Source: Edaphochlamys debaryana (lineage: Eukaryota > Chlorophyta > Chlorophyceae > Chlamydomonadales). Taken from it: a stretch of 64,000 nt of DNA. The DNA lies in the NCBI GenBank assembly GCA_016858145.1, contig JAEHOE010000142.1, positions 62,001-126,000 of the forward strand, given 5' to 3'. Shown one piece after another: positions 31,445-43,494 of this stretch (position 1 is its first letter; every line of letters begins with the position of its first letter). The notes beneath the pieces are model-generated. The model was not told the DNA's origin. It searched no databases and saw nothing but the letters and a program-made list of their open reading frames with translations. Made by a program: the position numbers and the translations under genes.

Positions 31445-32414
31445 GGCTCCGTAGCGCGATTTACGCTCCGAGCCCTCGTGGGGCCTGGCCTCGCGAGAGA
31501 TAGACTAAAAGCCGAGCCGAGCAAGCTAGGACAACTTCACAGACCACACATTTGATCGTGCATATTGCATTCGCTAACGAGGTGGAACGCCGAGGAGCTC
31601 ATCGTGTCCCGCTCTTGGGGTTCGGTACTTGGCAAGTGCGGCTGGTATGAGGAGCTGTAGCAGTGTGCCACTGTTCGAGGTGCCAGTGGTGTATTGTCCG
31701 GATGCCTTGACGTCCGGCATGCGCAGCCCGCGGCAGGGACGGACCCGCTGCAGGGCACGTGCCTCCGTGGCTCCGCTTGCGACCGACGTACTCAAGGCCG
31801 AGTGAAGCCATATGAGGACTGGGGACGTTGGCTGCCAAAGCCGGGACCGCCGGGGAGACGGAACGGAGTGGGGGCTGGCGGCAGGGCGTGCCGGGGAACC
31901 GTGGTGCTGGTGGGGCTGAGGACGTGCGAGGGAGTGCGCGAAGGGCGTGTGAGAGCTGCTGTGATAACCCCTGTGCGAACCCCCTAGTCCACAGCAATCC
32001 GCGTACTCAGAAGAGCATTTCCAGCTCTTTCGCCAGGGTTCAAAGTTGGTGCCAGGGTTCGTGCCGTGGTTTGCCGATTGCGCTTGCACTGCTTGCACCG
32101 ATTGCGCAAGCACGCACAAGCAACCTACAGACCTGCTGTACTTTTCTCCATCTATCCCGTGGCTTGTCGACGCCTTACCTTAAAGAACCGCCGCGGTCGA
32201 ACACACCCTCTCACCTTTCAGAGCCAACCTGCGACACCTTGCTTACAGAAGAAGCGCAGACAACAGTCAAGGCATAGGTTTTGGGCACACCGCGAAGCAC
32301 ATGCGCATCGAGTAGAGGGCCTCGAGGGCGCAGACAAGCACGAGGTTCCGAGCACAAGTAGACTCTGACGACGTGCTGATGCGAGCCCGCTAGCCTGGGA
32401 GAGAGCCAGCGACC
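31445..32414. promoter_or_regulatory. divergent intergenic region of TMEM184 and ankyrin genes
   Basis: About 970 bp separate the two divergent start codons. It must contain both promoters and 5' untranslated regions. ORFs inside it have no domain and are ignored. Confidence 0.45.
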
Positions 32415-34052
32415 ATGCTGTCTGCCCGCGGCTCGACCGTCGTCTTTGCCACCGGCACGGGCGTCCGCGAACCCCTAGCGCCCGGTCAGACTATATTCGA
32501 TGAGCGAGGGCGACTTCCAGCCGGGCTAGCCGCGCACCGCGGTGATATCGAGGCCCTGGACGATTTGGTCGCCACGGAGAACAGCCTGCACGCCGAGGCG
32601 GCTGACCTGCACAAAGAGACGCCGCTGCACATCGCGGCCATGTATGGCCAGTTTGACGTGGTCAAGGTGTGCGGGGGGAGGAGGGAAGGTGGGAAACCCA
32701 GACCCAGGGAAGATGAGTGGGGGGTGGGGGCAGTCTAACCCGCGCGCCACGCCCGGCCCTCCAACGCCTCCGCGCGCTGCATGCGCTGCACGGGTTTGGC
32801 TGCCACCCACCATCAGACGGGGCGACGCGCTTGACTCTCTTTACACTGCTGCTACCGTACCCTGCTCCAGTCAACACGGTCCTCACCCCCTAAACCCGGC
32901 CGCCCCGGCTTACCTCCCCTGCCCCCTTCCCGCCTCAACCTCCCCCCCCCAGTTCCTGGTCCGCGAGCACTCGGTCAACGTTGACCCCGTCAACTGGGAG
33001 GGCTGGACCCCCTTCTTCTGCGCCATCTCGCGGTCTCACATCGAGATCGCGGACTTCCTGCTGCGCAACGGCGCCAACCTGCACCACGCGACGCCCTCCG
33101 GCATGACGGCCATGCACATCGCGGCCTGGTTCAGCCAGCGAGACGGCATCGAGTACCTGCTGCAGGTGGGGGCGTGCGGCCGGGGGGGACGGGTGGTCAG
33201 GAAGAAAGGGGGGTGCTTCTAAATCTTTAGCTTCCTTTAACCCAAGGGGCAGGTGGGGTCCCCATTAGGGCCGGGGGGCGGGGGGCGACGGCATCAAGTG
33301 CCTGCTGCAGGTGTGGGCGTGAGGGGCGGGGCGGGGGGCGGGAACCGCCGGGAGAAGTGGGGAATGCAGCAGAAGTTGCAAGCGGAGCTTCGAGTAGGGC
33401 GAGCGGGTGTTGGCTGGCTTGGGCCTGCTGGTAAGGTCTAGGTCCGCGCGCGTCAGGGGCCAGGCAGTGCAGCGCACATTCTCCCTGTGTTCCTGTTGCT
33501 TACAAGCGTGCCGCCCTTCCCTTCAAACTCGACCCTCTCAGAAGCGGGCGCACATCCACACGGACAACAACTACGGCATTCCGCCCATGGGAATGGCGCG
33601 GCCGGGGCCCATCAAGCGCATGATGTGGGTTGCATGGGGGGGGGGCTTCGGTGGGGAGATGGCTTTCAAGGGGGGGCTGGGGAGCAGGACGCCTTCTGGC
33701 TTCTGGACAGGGCAGGGGCATCACGTTGAGGAGGCGCCAGGGCCACAGAGCTGTTCATCTAAGGCACATGAGTCGCGGTAGCCGGCAGCTCAGTAGCAGT
33801 CGATCCTGTAGCAGAATGTGTGACCCAGGCGGGACGGGAGCAGGGATGAGCAGGGTGACTTGCCGAGCGATGCCAGAGGCCATGGCCCGGAACCGCTGCA
33901 CGGGACTTGGCCGGGCCGACATACGCATCCCCTTGCCCATGCCCTTGCTTCCAACTCAGCAAACCAGCCCCGCTTGTTCCTTGGCTGACGCTCCGCGCCT
34001 CCCGCTCCCCCGCCCCAGGTTCAACGCCCAGGAGCAGCTGGACGAGGACTGA
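32415..34052 (+). CDS. small ankyrin-repeat protein, 193 aa
   Basis: Four exons join in phase: 32415-32666, 32953-33165, 33542-33624 and 34019-34052. After about 70 N-terminal residues (LAAHRGDIEALDDLVATENS) come three ankyrin repeats: KETPLHIAAMYGQFDVVKFL, EGWTPFFCAISRSHIEIADF with LLRNGANLH, and SGMTAMHIAAWFSQRDGIEY with LLQKRAHIH. It ends FNAQEQLDED. Ankyrin repeats bind protein partners; there is no second domain, so the partner and pathway are unknown. The last exon is only 34 nt; exon 3 ends with the split Met codon (AT|G). TGTAA motifs occur about 650 bp after the stop. It is transcribed divergently from the TMEM184 gene. Confidence 0.85.
33287..33321 (+). repeat. copy of ankyrin exon-2 end with donor
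   Basis: Positions 33287-33321 match 33142-33176, the end of exon 2 (DGIEYLLQ) plus its GT donor, at 32 of 35 bases. The copy sits 145 bp further on, inside intron 2. Confidence 0.65.
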
Positions 34053-34704
34053 GCGGCCGCGGTGACCCGGGCGGAGGTGGAGGGCTCAAACTGTGGACAG
34101 CTGGAGAGGACTGAGCAAGCGGCCGTGGAGGGGGCTCGGGCGGAGGTGGAGTTGTGGGCGCGGAGGTGCTGTTGTGTGCCGCCACGCAGGGCTGCAGGAG
34201 TGCAGCTACAGGTGCTACAGCCCCTGCCGAGACGGTGGGGGTCCGTGTCGGAGCCGGGCAGCTGGGGATGGCTCGCATGGGACTGCAGTTGAGCAGGCTT
34301 GGAGGAGACGGAGGCCGAGCAGGCCGGCTGCCGTAGGCGACAGCGTGTGCAGAGGCAACCGTCCGTGGTTAAGAGGCAGGTGGCTGCGTGGGCTAAGTCA
34401 CCACGGCGTGATGTTGGTGACCCCGCGGGGGGGCTCGGGTACAGCACCCGGATAAAGGGATAAAGGGATAGAGGGCGCTGCGAGGAACTGTGGATGACAC
34501 TGAGTTCGGGGCTTGGGCTTTGATAAAGACTGCAAGAGTCGAAGGGGAAGGCTGCAACTTCCGGCAGGACGGGTGCGGAGCACTCCCAAGGGCTGTGTAT
34601 GGTCCTGCAGGTGGCGCGTGACTTTGAAGGGTCCGACTGTTGTACGGTACACGCCAGGTTTATGGGACTCCAGTTGCGGGGTGCAGAGGCTGGCTGCAGT
34701 GAAC

Positions 34705-34718
34705 TGTAAACTGTGTAA
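34705..34718 (+). terminator. paired TGTAA poly(A) signal candidates
   Basis: TGTAA occurs at 34705-34709 and 34714-34718, about 650 bp after the stop of the ankyrin gene, in the expected orientation. The motif is short, so this is only suggestive. Confidence 0.35.
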
Positions 34719-35224
34719 AGCAGGGTGCAAAGCTGACGCAGCTGGACACCCAACAATGCCAACATGATTCGGCCCTGGCGTTAGCGCTCGCTGCGCTGAG
34801 TTAAGTACTGTCGACGGCGCTTGGGAGTATCACACAGCCACTCGTTGCATGCACGCAGCATGGCACGAGCGTCAGGAGGCGCCCCAGGGAACCAAAGCTC
34901 ACAGCGAGCACACCAGCAAGCGGAGAACTCGTGCGCCCTCGGCTTGTCACCTACTGCTTCGTCAGGGTCGGCTCCAGCCCTCCCAGTCAGGGACCGTGGC
35001 GGCATACCGTACACTTCCAGATCTCGCGGTCATGAGTACACCGAGACGGGTATGAGCAAGGGCAGCCCGCACAGGCTCAGAAAGGGCGCCTCGCGGTCTC
35101 AGCTGTCTGCCCGTCGCTACCTATGGCACAGATGCACAGACACCCCGCCACACTCCCTACATCCCCACCCGCCTTGTCACGACAACCGGCCCGCCTTCTG
35201 CGGGTACGTGCGTCTGGGCGTAAT

Positions 35225-35355
35225 CAGCAGAGTCCCCGTGCCATTGCGCCACAATAGGGCAGCTCGGAAACCCGGCCGCGGTCCAGAACGCAATCGTGAG
35301 CCCCGACAGGATGGGAGGTCGAAGGTCCTTGCTCTACCAACTGAGCACATGGAGG
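35225..35355 (-). repeat. tRNA-like (SINE or tRNA pseudogene) sequence
   Basis: On the minus strand GCTCAGTTGGTAGAGC (about 35331-35346) is a perfect tRNA D-arm with A-box. It is followed by a partial anticodon-like arm and a degenerate GACCTTCGACCTCC segment, not a proper T-arm. A second A-box-like TGGCGCAATGG lies about 90 bp further along the same strand (about 35244-35254). No complete cloverleaf can be drawn, so this is a tRNA-derived element or pseudogene rather than a working tRNA. Confidence 0.35.
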
Positions 35356-36326
35356 CGTGGGCATCACCCTTCTGTTTGCCCTCCTGCACCCGTTGCCTGG
35401 TCCCAGCAATAAGTGCGCAGTACAGTCCGGTTGACACCAACCAAGGCCCCTTCCGGGCCAAACTTCAGTTCACACGGAAACCACGCCCCCCCTGCCCACA
35501 GAAAGTGGCCTAGAGCCGACAGCCTTCCAGATGCAGAACCCTCACCTCCCATTATCATGGATGGCCCTTATTTAGCCGGGAAAATGCTCTGTGATACAAC
35601 AAGAGTCCAGGGCCCCTCGCGACAAGTTCATAAACCCGCGCCTGCAGAGCGAGCGGTGCGTGGAGAAGGGCCCCCCTTGAATGACCACAGGCAACCACAC
35701 GAGGACCCGCACACGAAGAAGGAAAGGAATTGCGGCGCAGCGGGCCGGGCAGTGCTGCCGCTGGAAAGCCGCGCCTGCCGCCTGAAGCCTCCGAATCTAC
35801 TACATGCTAGCTCTTTTTAAGTCACTCGTTGGGATCTCCCGCACACCGTATTCCGGCATGCTTTCCTTCCATCGTTGATCGAGACCCTCTCATCTGCCGG
35901 CAATGCCCGCAAGGTGCCGGCCCTCTCGCGGCGCCGACCCTACAGTAGCTGACTGCCCACTGCCTTCTAACCATCTCCTGCCTTCTATCCATCCCCGGCC
36001 ACACGTCCACAATGAGGGTGCACGGCAGCATGAGCCTGTCACGTGCCAAGCCAGCAAGCGCCGTACCACCCGCCTAGGCCCAAAGCACCCTCACCGTGAT
36101 ATCCCACCTGCAGTCCCCAGCACGCTCCCTGTTTCAAGGCTCATTCCACGCAGGGCCCTGCGCCCCTACGCCCCCTGCGCCACCCTGGCATCCCACCCGG
36201 GCCCCAATCAAGTCTTCGCGCCTTGTAGGACTGTGCTAAGTTGCCAGCAGGCGACAGGGAGATGAATCACAGGCGGGGAATCGGGGCGGGTGCCCGTGTG
36301 GTACAGCAGCACCACTCGTACGGCAG

Positions 36327-38041
36327 CTAATGCTCGTCCTCGGTGAGGCCCGGGCAGTTGGCTGCCAGGTCATCGGCGCTCTCGTACTGGCAGCCGCAGT
36401 AGTAGCAGTACCGATGCCTCTCGCGCAGGTGCAGCAGGAGCAGCTGCAGCTGCTGCGGCAGCGTCGGCGCCGGAGCCTCGCCGTCGGCGACGCCAGACGC
36501 GGCGGCGCGGCCAGCAGCGGCGGCAGCGTCGGGGCCGCTACAGCCGTCCGACCCTCGGGTCTGTAGGTTGGCGTCGGCTGCCGCTACGGGTTCGCTGGAG
36601 GGAGAGCCCCCGCCCGGCGGCTCGGCGGAGGCGCACATGAGCCCGGCCTCGTCAGCGGAGCCGCTGCCCTCGCCGCCGTCCGGGCCAGGCCCCGAGCTCG
36701 GCTCCTGCCCTGACTTGCCGTCGCCGCCGTCGTCCCCTGCCCCACTGTCCCCGCCTGCGCTGCCGTCGGGCTCTTGCGGCGTCGCTTCCCGGCCAGCCTC
36801 GCCCGGGGCGGGTGACCGCGCCGGCGGCGCTCGCGGCGGCGCGCCAGCCGCCGCGGTAGCACCGCCCGAGCGCCGGGCCTCCGCCTCCGCCTCTTCCTCG
36901 TCTAGCAGGGCCACCAGCGTGGGCAGCTGTGCGAGGAGTCCCTGGAGCTCGCTGCTGAGCCCCATCCGGGTCGGCCGGGGGATGCCGCAGGCGACGGCGG
37001 TTGCGGCTGCCAGCCGCTCGTCGAGCTGCTCCGCAGCCCGCCACGCGCCGCGGAGGTGCCGTACAGCCTGGCGCGTGCCGTACTCGCTCCGCGTGTGCGC
37101 CTTGAAGCGCTGCTGCGCCTCGCCCGCCTGCCTCGCCCGTTTGGCACGGTCCGCATCCTCCTGGAGCAGGAGGCAACATAACGTTAAAAATACCAGAAAA
37201 CTCGTGTGCTTTGAGCTGGTTGACCGCCTCCTGCCAACTTGGGTAGCCCAGAGGCTCGCCATCCGAGTCCAGTCAACGTCCGAAATGCACGGCACGATCT
37301 GTTGATCTCCGACACCGGATCCAGTCCACTTTCCCCACCTGTTCCAGCCGCGCCTGGCGCTCCCGCCTCCTCTGCTCGTCCACACCGAGTCCAGAACGCC
37401 CCGACTTCAGGTCCAGGGGCAGGGGCTCCGCCCGGCCGCCACCGCCAGCACCTGGACGGGCAGAGAAGAAGCGAGGAATAATCCGAGATTCGGCCTCCAG
37501 AGGCACGTAAGGGCGGATCCAAGCGGCGAGAGCGAGGTCGCGTGTTCAAGAGCGCAAGCCAGGCATGGGAGGAGCAGCGGCGAACACGGCTGGTCTCGGC
37601 GCGATTGTCCCGACAGCTGGTCGCGGCCGAGTCTGGGCAGCCCACTCCCGGAGTGACCTCCCGAATGCTCCTGCGGTAGCTTACCAAGGCCTTTACCGTC
37701 CCGGTACCCCAGCTTTTGAAGGAGCTGGTAGCCCTTGTTTGCAGCGGAAAGGGGCTGCGATAGGCCAGCCTCCCGCGCGCGGGCCGCCGATACCGGCTGC
37801 TTCAACTGAGCCTTCCGAGCCTGACGTCTGATTTGGGCTTCGGCCTCGCGTTCATAGGTGTCTGCGACGACGTACCGACAAACGAGGATGCACATGGTAG
37901 CGGCGCTGGTACCGTCTGGGGTACATACCCTGGCCCCGACCCCCGCCACCCAGTGGAACGCCTCGCGCACTCACCCAAAAGCTCCTCGAGTGAGTCGGTA
38001 TCGTCGCCATCGCCATGTTCAGGGTCGCGCACGGCATTCAT
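36327..38041 (-). CDS. GPATCH11: G-patch domain protein, GPATCH11-like (DUF4187), 396 aa
   Basis: Four exons join in phase (minus strand): 38041-37975, 37861-37685, 37451-37339 and 37160-36327. The G-patch (ANKGYQLLQKLGYRDGKGLG followed by a Gly-rich joint and PLPLDLKSGRSGLGVDEQ) spans residues ~65-110. It is followed by a basic helical region (RAKRARQAGEAQQRFKAHTR) and the diagnostic C-terminal zinc-knuckle block HRYCYYCGCQYESADDLAAN followed by CPGLTEDEH. That ending matches animal GPATCH11 (CCDC75/CENP-Y), whose G-patch is expected to activate a DEAH-box RNA helicase in the nucleus. Between the two conserved ends the alga has an extra Gly/Ala/Ser/Asp-rich stretch of about 130 residues, making it longer than the ~260-285-residue animal proteins. 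The start MNAVRDPEHGDGDDTDSLEE is acidic, as in relatives. Confidence 0.88.
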
Positions 38042-38895
38042 TGCATTTCCGCTTTGACGCGGACCGCAGTACTATCTAACGTTAGCTAGCGGCCCTGGAC
38101 TGGTCGCGTTGGCGACGCGGTTCCGTCGCATGCACGTTGCGCCTTGCAGTCGGCTTGAGGTCTTGACGGTTGTATTGGTACACTGAAGTGGAAAACGTGT
38201 CGAGACACCGACGCGGTTGTGTATGGGCCCCAATTATCCCTACGCAAGGGCGGCCGTCTGGCATCGTGGACAGAGCACTAGAGAGCGATCGGCCCTCTCT
38301 CTCTGCATGTGCGTAACGCCTCGACACCCTCCGCAAAGCCAGAGCAGTCGGGTCTGCTGGTGCGCGCTGCAGTGACCCAGGGGACGCATCCCCGACACAA
38401 CCACATGCCAACAATTCGCGCCGGGACTGTCGATGCGCTGCTGATCGGCAGTGCTGCCACTATGTAACATGAGGCTTACAGGGCCCCTTTGCGGTCGTGG
38501 CATTACTGGCACGCACTCAGCTCCGCGGCATGCCGACGTCCATGTGCGAGTGTGATATTGTGCGTGCACCCTCCTGGCCCCTGCCACACCGCCCTCTTCG
38601 GTACATATCAACACGATCCAGCCAAGCCCTTTGAACCACCTACGCCCACCTTCCCCCACCTTTCCGCCGTGCCGCAAGCCCTGGCCAGCCCCTGGACATT
38701 CTCGCCTCCTATCCCCGTTACTGGGCCTGAGCTCCCTGCCGCTATCGCAGCAATCAAGGCGACTGGGACGGCGGCCCCAGGGGCGCAAGCTGAACTGGTA
38801 GCGGCGCCGCCGGCCCTGGAATCGACTGTGGTGCTCCTCCGACGGCAGGTGGCCCCGCCACTGGCCCCGGGGACGGCCCGTCGGGCACTGGCGTG
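38042..38895 (-). other. promoter of the GPATCH11-like gene and 3' flank of array gene 1
   Basis: No separate gene. Positions 38754-38880 are homologous to the last coding part of the tail in array genes 2-5 (frame reading SPGPVAGPPAVGGAP and LAPLGPPSQSP) but lie beyond the stop of gene 1. A TTACA (TGTAA on the minus strand) at 38476-38480 is a candidate poly(A) signal for gene 1. Confidence 0.55.
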
Positions 38896-39009
38896 TCATG
38901 GTGCCTGAAAGGTTCGGGGTGAATGGCGTGGAGCCGTGCCGGGAAGACGTGTGTGGGTCGGCGGGTCGGGACAGGACCGGCACGAACCCAAGTGCACTGG
39001 CCCCGGGGA
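38859..39009 (-). repeat. 15-bp direct repeats flanking an extra 136-bp segment in the gene 1 tail
   Basis: CACTGGCCCCGGGGA occurs at 38859-38873 and 38995-39009. In genes 2-5 the corresponding sequence (CGCTGGCCCCGGGGA) is present once, so gene 1 has gained 136 bp here. Since 136 is not a multiple of three, this shifts the tail frame and brings in the stop at 38896. Confidence 0.7.
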
Positions 39010-42000
39010 ACGTCCCGGCGATGGGTTTCCAAGGGGAGGCCCCACGACTGCCATTGGCCCGGGGGCGGACGGGGGTTGGCCTAGAGGCGGCTCGCTGGGT
39101 TGGGTCGAGTGACCTTCGGGGGCCACGGAGCCTTGCGGGTCGCCACCTGGGCCGGGCTCCGGGCCAGCCGGCGGAGGGCTGCTTCGCGCCATGGCGGCCG
39201 GCGGTGGGGGTATCGGGTAGAAGATGTTGGGGCTGGCGGGATTGATTGCGGGGCTGGTGGGGTTGATTGCGGAGAGCGGCAGCTGCCCGGTGCTGATGCG
39301 GGGCGTTGGGCAGCACCTGCGCAGGACCGGGTTGGGGGGAAGGGGGGCCGGGCCGGGGGGAGGGGTGGGGGCACGCAAGGCATTTAACGTTCGCCTGCGC
39401 TCCCCTCTTACGGAGTCTGCAACCTCATGCATCAGGGGCCCTCCTAGCTAGGGAGCCCTGCCGCCCGCCTCACTCACCTCCTGGCACAATCCCATGCCCT
39501 GCCCGCCCATCCGTTGGGCCTCCTGGACGGAGACTTTGACACCTGGGGAGGGAGGACGGATGCGTGTAGCTAAAGCAGGAGACAGTTTGCTAGCTTCCAA
39601 TTGATTCATAGGGCCTCGACAACGGTCTCGACGCCATCCACGGGCGCCACACGTGGCTACAGGTACAGCCTTGTACCGGCGGTAGGAGCAGGGGACCCCA
39701 GCACAGCCAGAGCCCAATAATGACAGCTACCGGTACAACTAACTGAGCCGAAGCTCCCCACTCCCTGAGCTAGCCGGCGCACCTGGATCCTGCCCCAGCA
39801 CAGCCAGAGCCCAGATATGAGCGAGAGGAGAATGATTATGGACCCAAACGCTATCATGATTGAAGCTGGCCACAGGACATCATTCTGGGTTGAGGGAGGA
39901 GGCGGTGTGAGAAGTAAGGAGGCATGGTTCAGGGTGATGAACATGCGCAGGGGTCATGAACTCGCGCAGAATGCAGCAAGGACTTGACCCAGCCAAATGA
40001 CTTTGGGCTGGCTACAGCGGCTTCAAGTTGGCCCAAGCAGGTTAAACATGTGGTACCAAGAAGAGGTTGATGAGGGAGAAGGCGCGGTTACCGAGCAGGA
40101 TCTTCAGCATCGTTGCAACTCGTGGGCTGGCTGCAGGCTGAGGTGCGGCACCAGCCGCACGACGTGCTAGCAGCACTTACCGGCTTGGTGCCGAGCCATC
40201 CAGAGCCGCCGGTGCGAGCCTGTGGGGTTGGGAGGCAGCGCACGCAACAGGGCCGCGTTCGAGCAGAATTGCGAGCTGGGGTTCAGCAGCACCCTTTGCG
40301 CGCGGGGACTTGCTGAGGACAGCATTTGCGTATCACGGACCCACCAGGTACATGAGGTAGGGGTCGAATGCGGACCGCACTGTGACGGTGATGGCGTCGG
40401 GGGGCTGGGGTGGGATGGAAAGCGCAGGGCGGCACGGCAGATTAGCGGACGGATTGTCGGGCAATAGGGCGGCGTGAGGGCCAGGGCCCCGGGTCGGGCG
40501 CCCACCCCGTCGCCCCCGTCTTGTCCACCCTTGTGCACACACGCGCACAGCACCCTGTACGGCACCTACCTGGTAGAACACGGTGGAGTCGTACTGCCAC
40601 AACGGCGCGTCGCCGCTGCGAGGCCCCGTCCAGATGTTCCACTGGAAGCCTGCGAGCCGAGCAGGGGAAGCGGAAGAGGGAAAGGGGCAGGGGGGCAAGC
40701 GAGCCGAGGGCTGTGACCGGGGCGCTGCGGGATAGATTGTGGCCAGTGCAGGCAGTTACCCCCCTGATGGGGCGCGTTGCGGGTGGCACAGGTCCGTCTC
40801 AAGGCCTTTCCCAAGAGGGGCGCCCCAACCCCTGCGGCCCCTCCCACCCACCCTGGCGCAGGACGTTGGCTCCGGCGGTCTGGTTGCCGTCTCCCAGCGG
40901 GGGCCACGTGTTGTTCAGCTGCCACGTGCCGTTCAGGGAGCCTTGGGCAGTACAAACAGTGGCATCAGGGGGTTTGTCCAAATGCGTCTCAGGGCGCAAG
41001 GCGGGCAAACGGTACAGACAAGACGGTAGCTACGGACAATCAAGAAGGGCTTGCCCGGTCCTGAAGTACCCTCGATGCTCCCCACCCACGCAGCCCCTTC
41101 TCCCGGACAACAGCCCCCTAGTCCTCCGGTGCCGTGTGCTTGCTTGCTGGCCGTCCTCTCGCTTCTCACCTGCGGTTGGCGGAATGCTGTACTGCTGCCC
41201 GCCGTACGTGAAGTTGAGACCGCTCGTGCCCGCACCCACGCCACCCACGCCACCCGGGCCGGGCGCGAAGCTGACCCTCACACCCAGGTCCCCCACACAG
41301 GCGTTTGCATAGCACTTCCAGGGGCAGTCAAAGCTGCCGTCGAAGGCGTCCTGCGGCGAGCGAATGTGTGCATGCATCCGGCGGCGGTCGTTACGTACGG
41401 CTTTGTACGGCTCCTGACACGGTTGGCGGAGGATGACCTCGCTCAGCGTTCATGACCAGTGGCGCAATACTTAGGCACGCACGCACCTGACACTTCGACT
41501 GGCACTGATCCTGCCATGGCGGGCGTAAAAAGGACCAGGATTGCATTGGGCAGAAGCACTTGGCTTGGAGCCTCAACCCTCCTCAACCCCTCTGAACGAA
41601 TCAGACCCCTCGCCGCAACGCGCGCCCAACCGAACCGCACGTGCCACCCGCCCGCGAACGTACCCTCGCGTAACCGTTGCACATATTCCTTTTGTCGCAT
41701 TTCAGGTTGCCGCCGACGCCTCGCATGTCAATCTTGAGCTGAGATGTAGTTGGAGACACTGTGGGGGCGAATGGGGTTGGAGGGGGAGTGCGGCAAGCAT
41801 GACGCGGGTGTGCCCGCTACACGTACGGCAGCAAGGTACGACAGCCTAGACCTGCGCAGCACCGTCCCACAGCGAGGCGCTCTGGCGGCTCACCATAGTC
41901 GGGAAACGCTATCAGCGACTGCACTCCCAGGGCAGAGGGCTGGAAGAGCTTGACCTCAACCTGTAAAAGGCCCGGCGGGCGTGGGAGAGGGTTGATGGGC

Positions 42001-43494
42001 GGCGGAGGCTTGTGTGACCGGGCTACAATCGGCCGAGGGAGGACCACTGCAACCTACGCAGACCGTCAACAGATGGGGAATCGATGACCAATGATGCCGT
42101 AACCAGCTGGGGGATCGATGACCGCGAGCAGCCCACCCGCTGGACGCCCCACGCCCCCACCCGCCCGCCCCCAGCCGCCTAACCCCACTGCCAGGGCCCC
42201 GCCTGCCGTGCGGGTCGGAAACGCCGCTGCCCGCGCTTGGCACCTCAGGGCTCTGCACCGCCAGATAGCGCTGCACACCTCCGCCCGCCGGCCCCACGCC
42301 CGCCCCACGCCCGCCTTATGTATACCTGAAGGTCAAAGTTCAGGAAGGCCGCATAGTCCACGCGCGCACAGTACTTGAGCTGGGGCACCCGCTGCAGGCA
42401 GGGTGCAGGCGGGCGTCCAGATGGGAGGGAATGCATGTCACGGCAAGCGGTGTTAGATAGGGCTGCCGGTAGGTGATGAGGTGCACGCGTGGGACCAGGG
42501 GTGGTGTGCGTGGGGGCTCCCCAGCCTGTCACGATTCGGGCAGGCCTTGCCGACTTAGGGTGAGGAGGGACGACAACACACCTGATAGCGATGAGGCTCG
42601 TCCTCGTACTTGTCCCGGTCACACTGGGAGGCCTGCACACGCATGGCGGCGCGGAGGAAGGGGGGAGGGGGATGACGGCGCATAACAGCAGCAGGTAAGT
42701 GGCTGGGAACGCTGATGTCCAATGTTCACTGAGAGGTGGTAGTCCCAACGCTGGCCGGCCGCCCTCGCAGCGTCCCGGGGCCGAATCAACGATTGGAAGA
42801 GCCCGTGTCGCAACGAACGTGGGCCCGGGGGTCCCCTTCCCTCACAAGCAAGGGCGAGCTAAGCTCATGCATCCAGCAGTTGGCACCAAAGGCGCCCGGC
42901 CCTGCAGTCAAGGTCGCGAACGCCACCAGCGCCCTGCGGTAGAGGGGTTGTAGAGGGTTTGGCTTTTGCGCTCGCCGTAATCAGGGCCCAGGCGCGCGTG
43001 ACGGGTGCTCGCCGCGTGTGCGGGGCTTCCTGAGCCTGACCTCCCACCTGAAGTGGTTCCTCCCATTCATAGACTTGTCATCGCTCCATACATTGACCGC
43101 ATCGTCCACCGCATCTACGGGGCGCGAGTGGGGAGCGGGGTGCGGGGTTTGAAGCAGCGCGGGAATGGGCGGGGAGTCGGGGACATGAACATGGCACGCG
43201 GCCCCGCGCCAAAACCATCACGCGACACCGGGCCGATGTGAATACATACCAATATTATGACCACGGACACTGGCCGAAGGGACCCGGGCCGCGCCAATAG
43301 CGAGCAGCACCACACCAGCCACGAAGATGAGGGTGAGCCCGATAGCGACCTTCAGCGTTCTTATATCCTGCAGGAGTCAACAGCTTCGGTCAAGAGGCTG
43401 ACTCCTTGCTTCGTATGCCTTGTTGGACCTCACGAATTTGGAAGTCAATTCCATCCGCCGTCCGTCGCGTACGCACCGGTGGACGCATCACCAT
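38896..43494 (-). CDS. array gene 1: two-pass membrane protein, Cys-rich ectodomain, divergent tail (532 aa)
   Basis: Family not recognised. Sixteen exons by comparison with gene 2: the first twelve (43494 to 40345) lie in repeat unit 1 and code for the same N-terminus, first membrane segment and Cys-rich ectodomain as genes 2-4. The last four are unique: 40219-40181 (ARTGGSGWLGTKP), 39884-39783 (second membrane segment, IMIAFGSIIILLSLISGLWL followed by CW), 39542-39478 and 39316-38896. Exon lengths and phases match gene 2 exactly until the last exon. The tail (ISTGQLPLSAINPTSPAINP, later GNPSPGRSPGPVHLG) aligns only partly with the other genes and lacks their PPGY motifs. It reads into an extra 136-bp segment and stops at 38896, while the ancestral tail continues out of frame beyond. 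The ATG at 43494 is the first in the frame. Likely a surface membrane protein; role unknown. Confidence 0.75.

Larger units (their letters stand above)
34053..36326. other. intergenic between convergent genes
   Basis: It holds the 3' untranslated regions of the ankyrin gene and the GPATCH11-like gene, and the tRNA-like sequences described separately. A minus-strand ORF at 34781-35014 (CWCARCELWFPGAPPDARAM) has a CxxC pair and might be a mobile-element scrap, but I do not recognise it. Confidence 0.45.

Noticed and set aside
31574..32119. 181-aa minus-strand ORF in the TMEM184/ankyrin spacer
   Set aside because: Low-complexity Ser/His/Pro sequence with no domain and no splice partners.
34781..35014. 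77-aa minus-strand ORF with a CxxC pair
   Set aside because: Too short and without a recognisable family; noted only as a possible mobile-element scrap.
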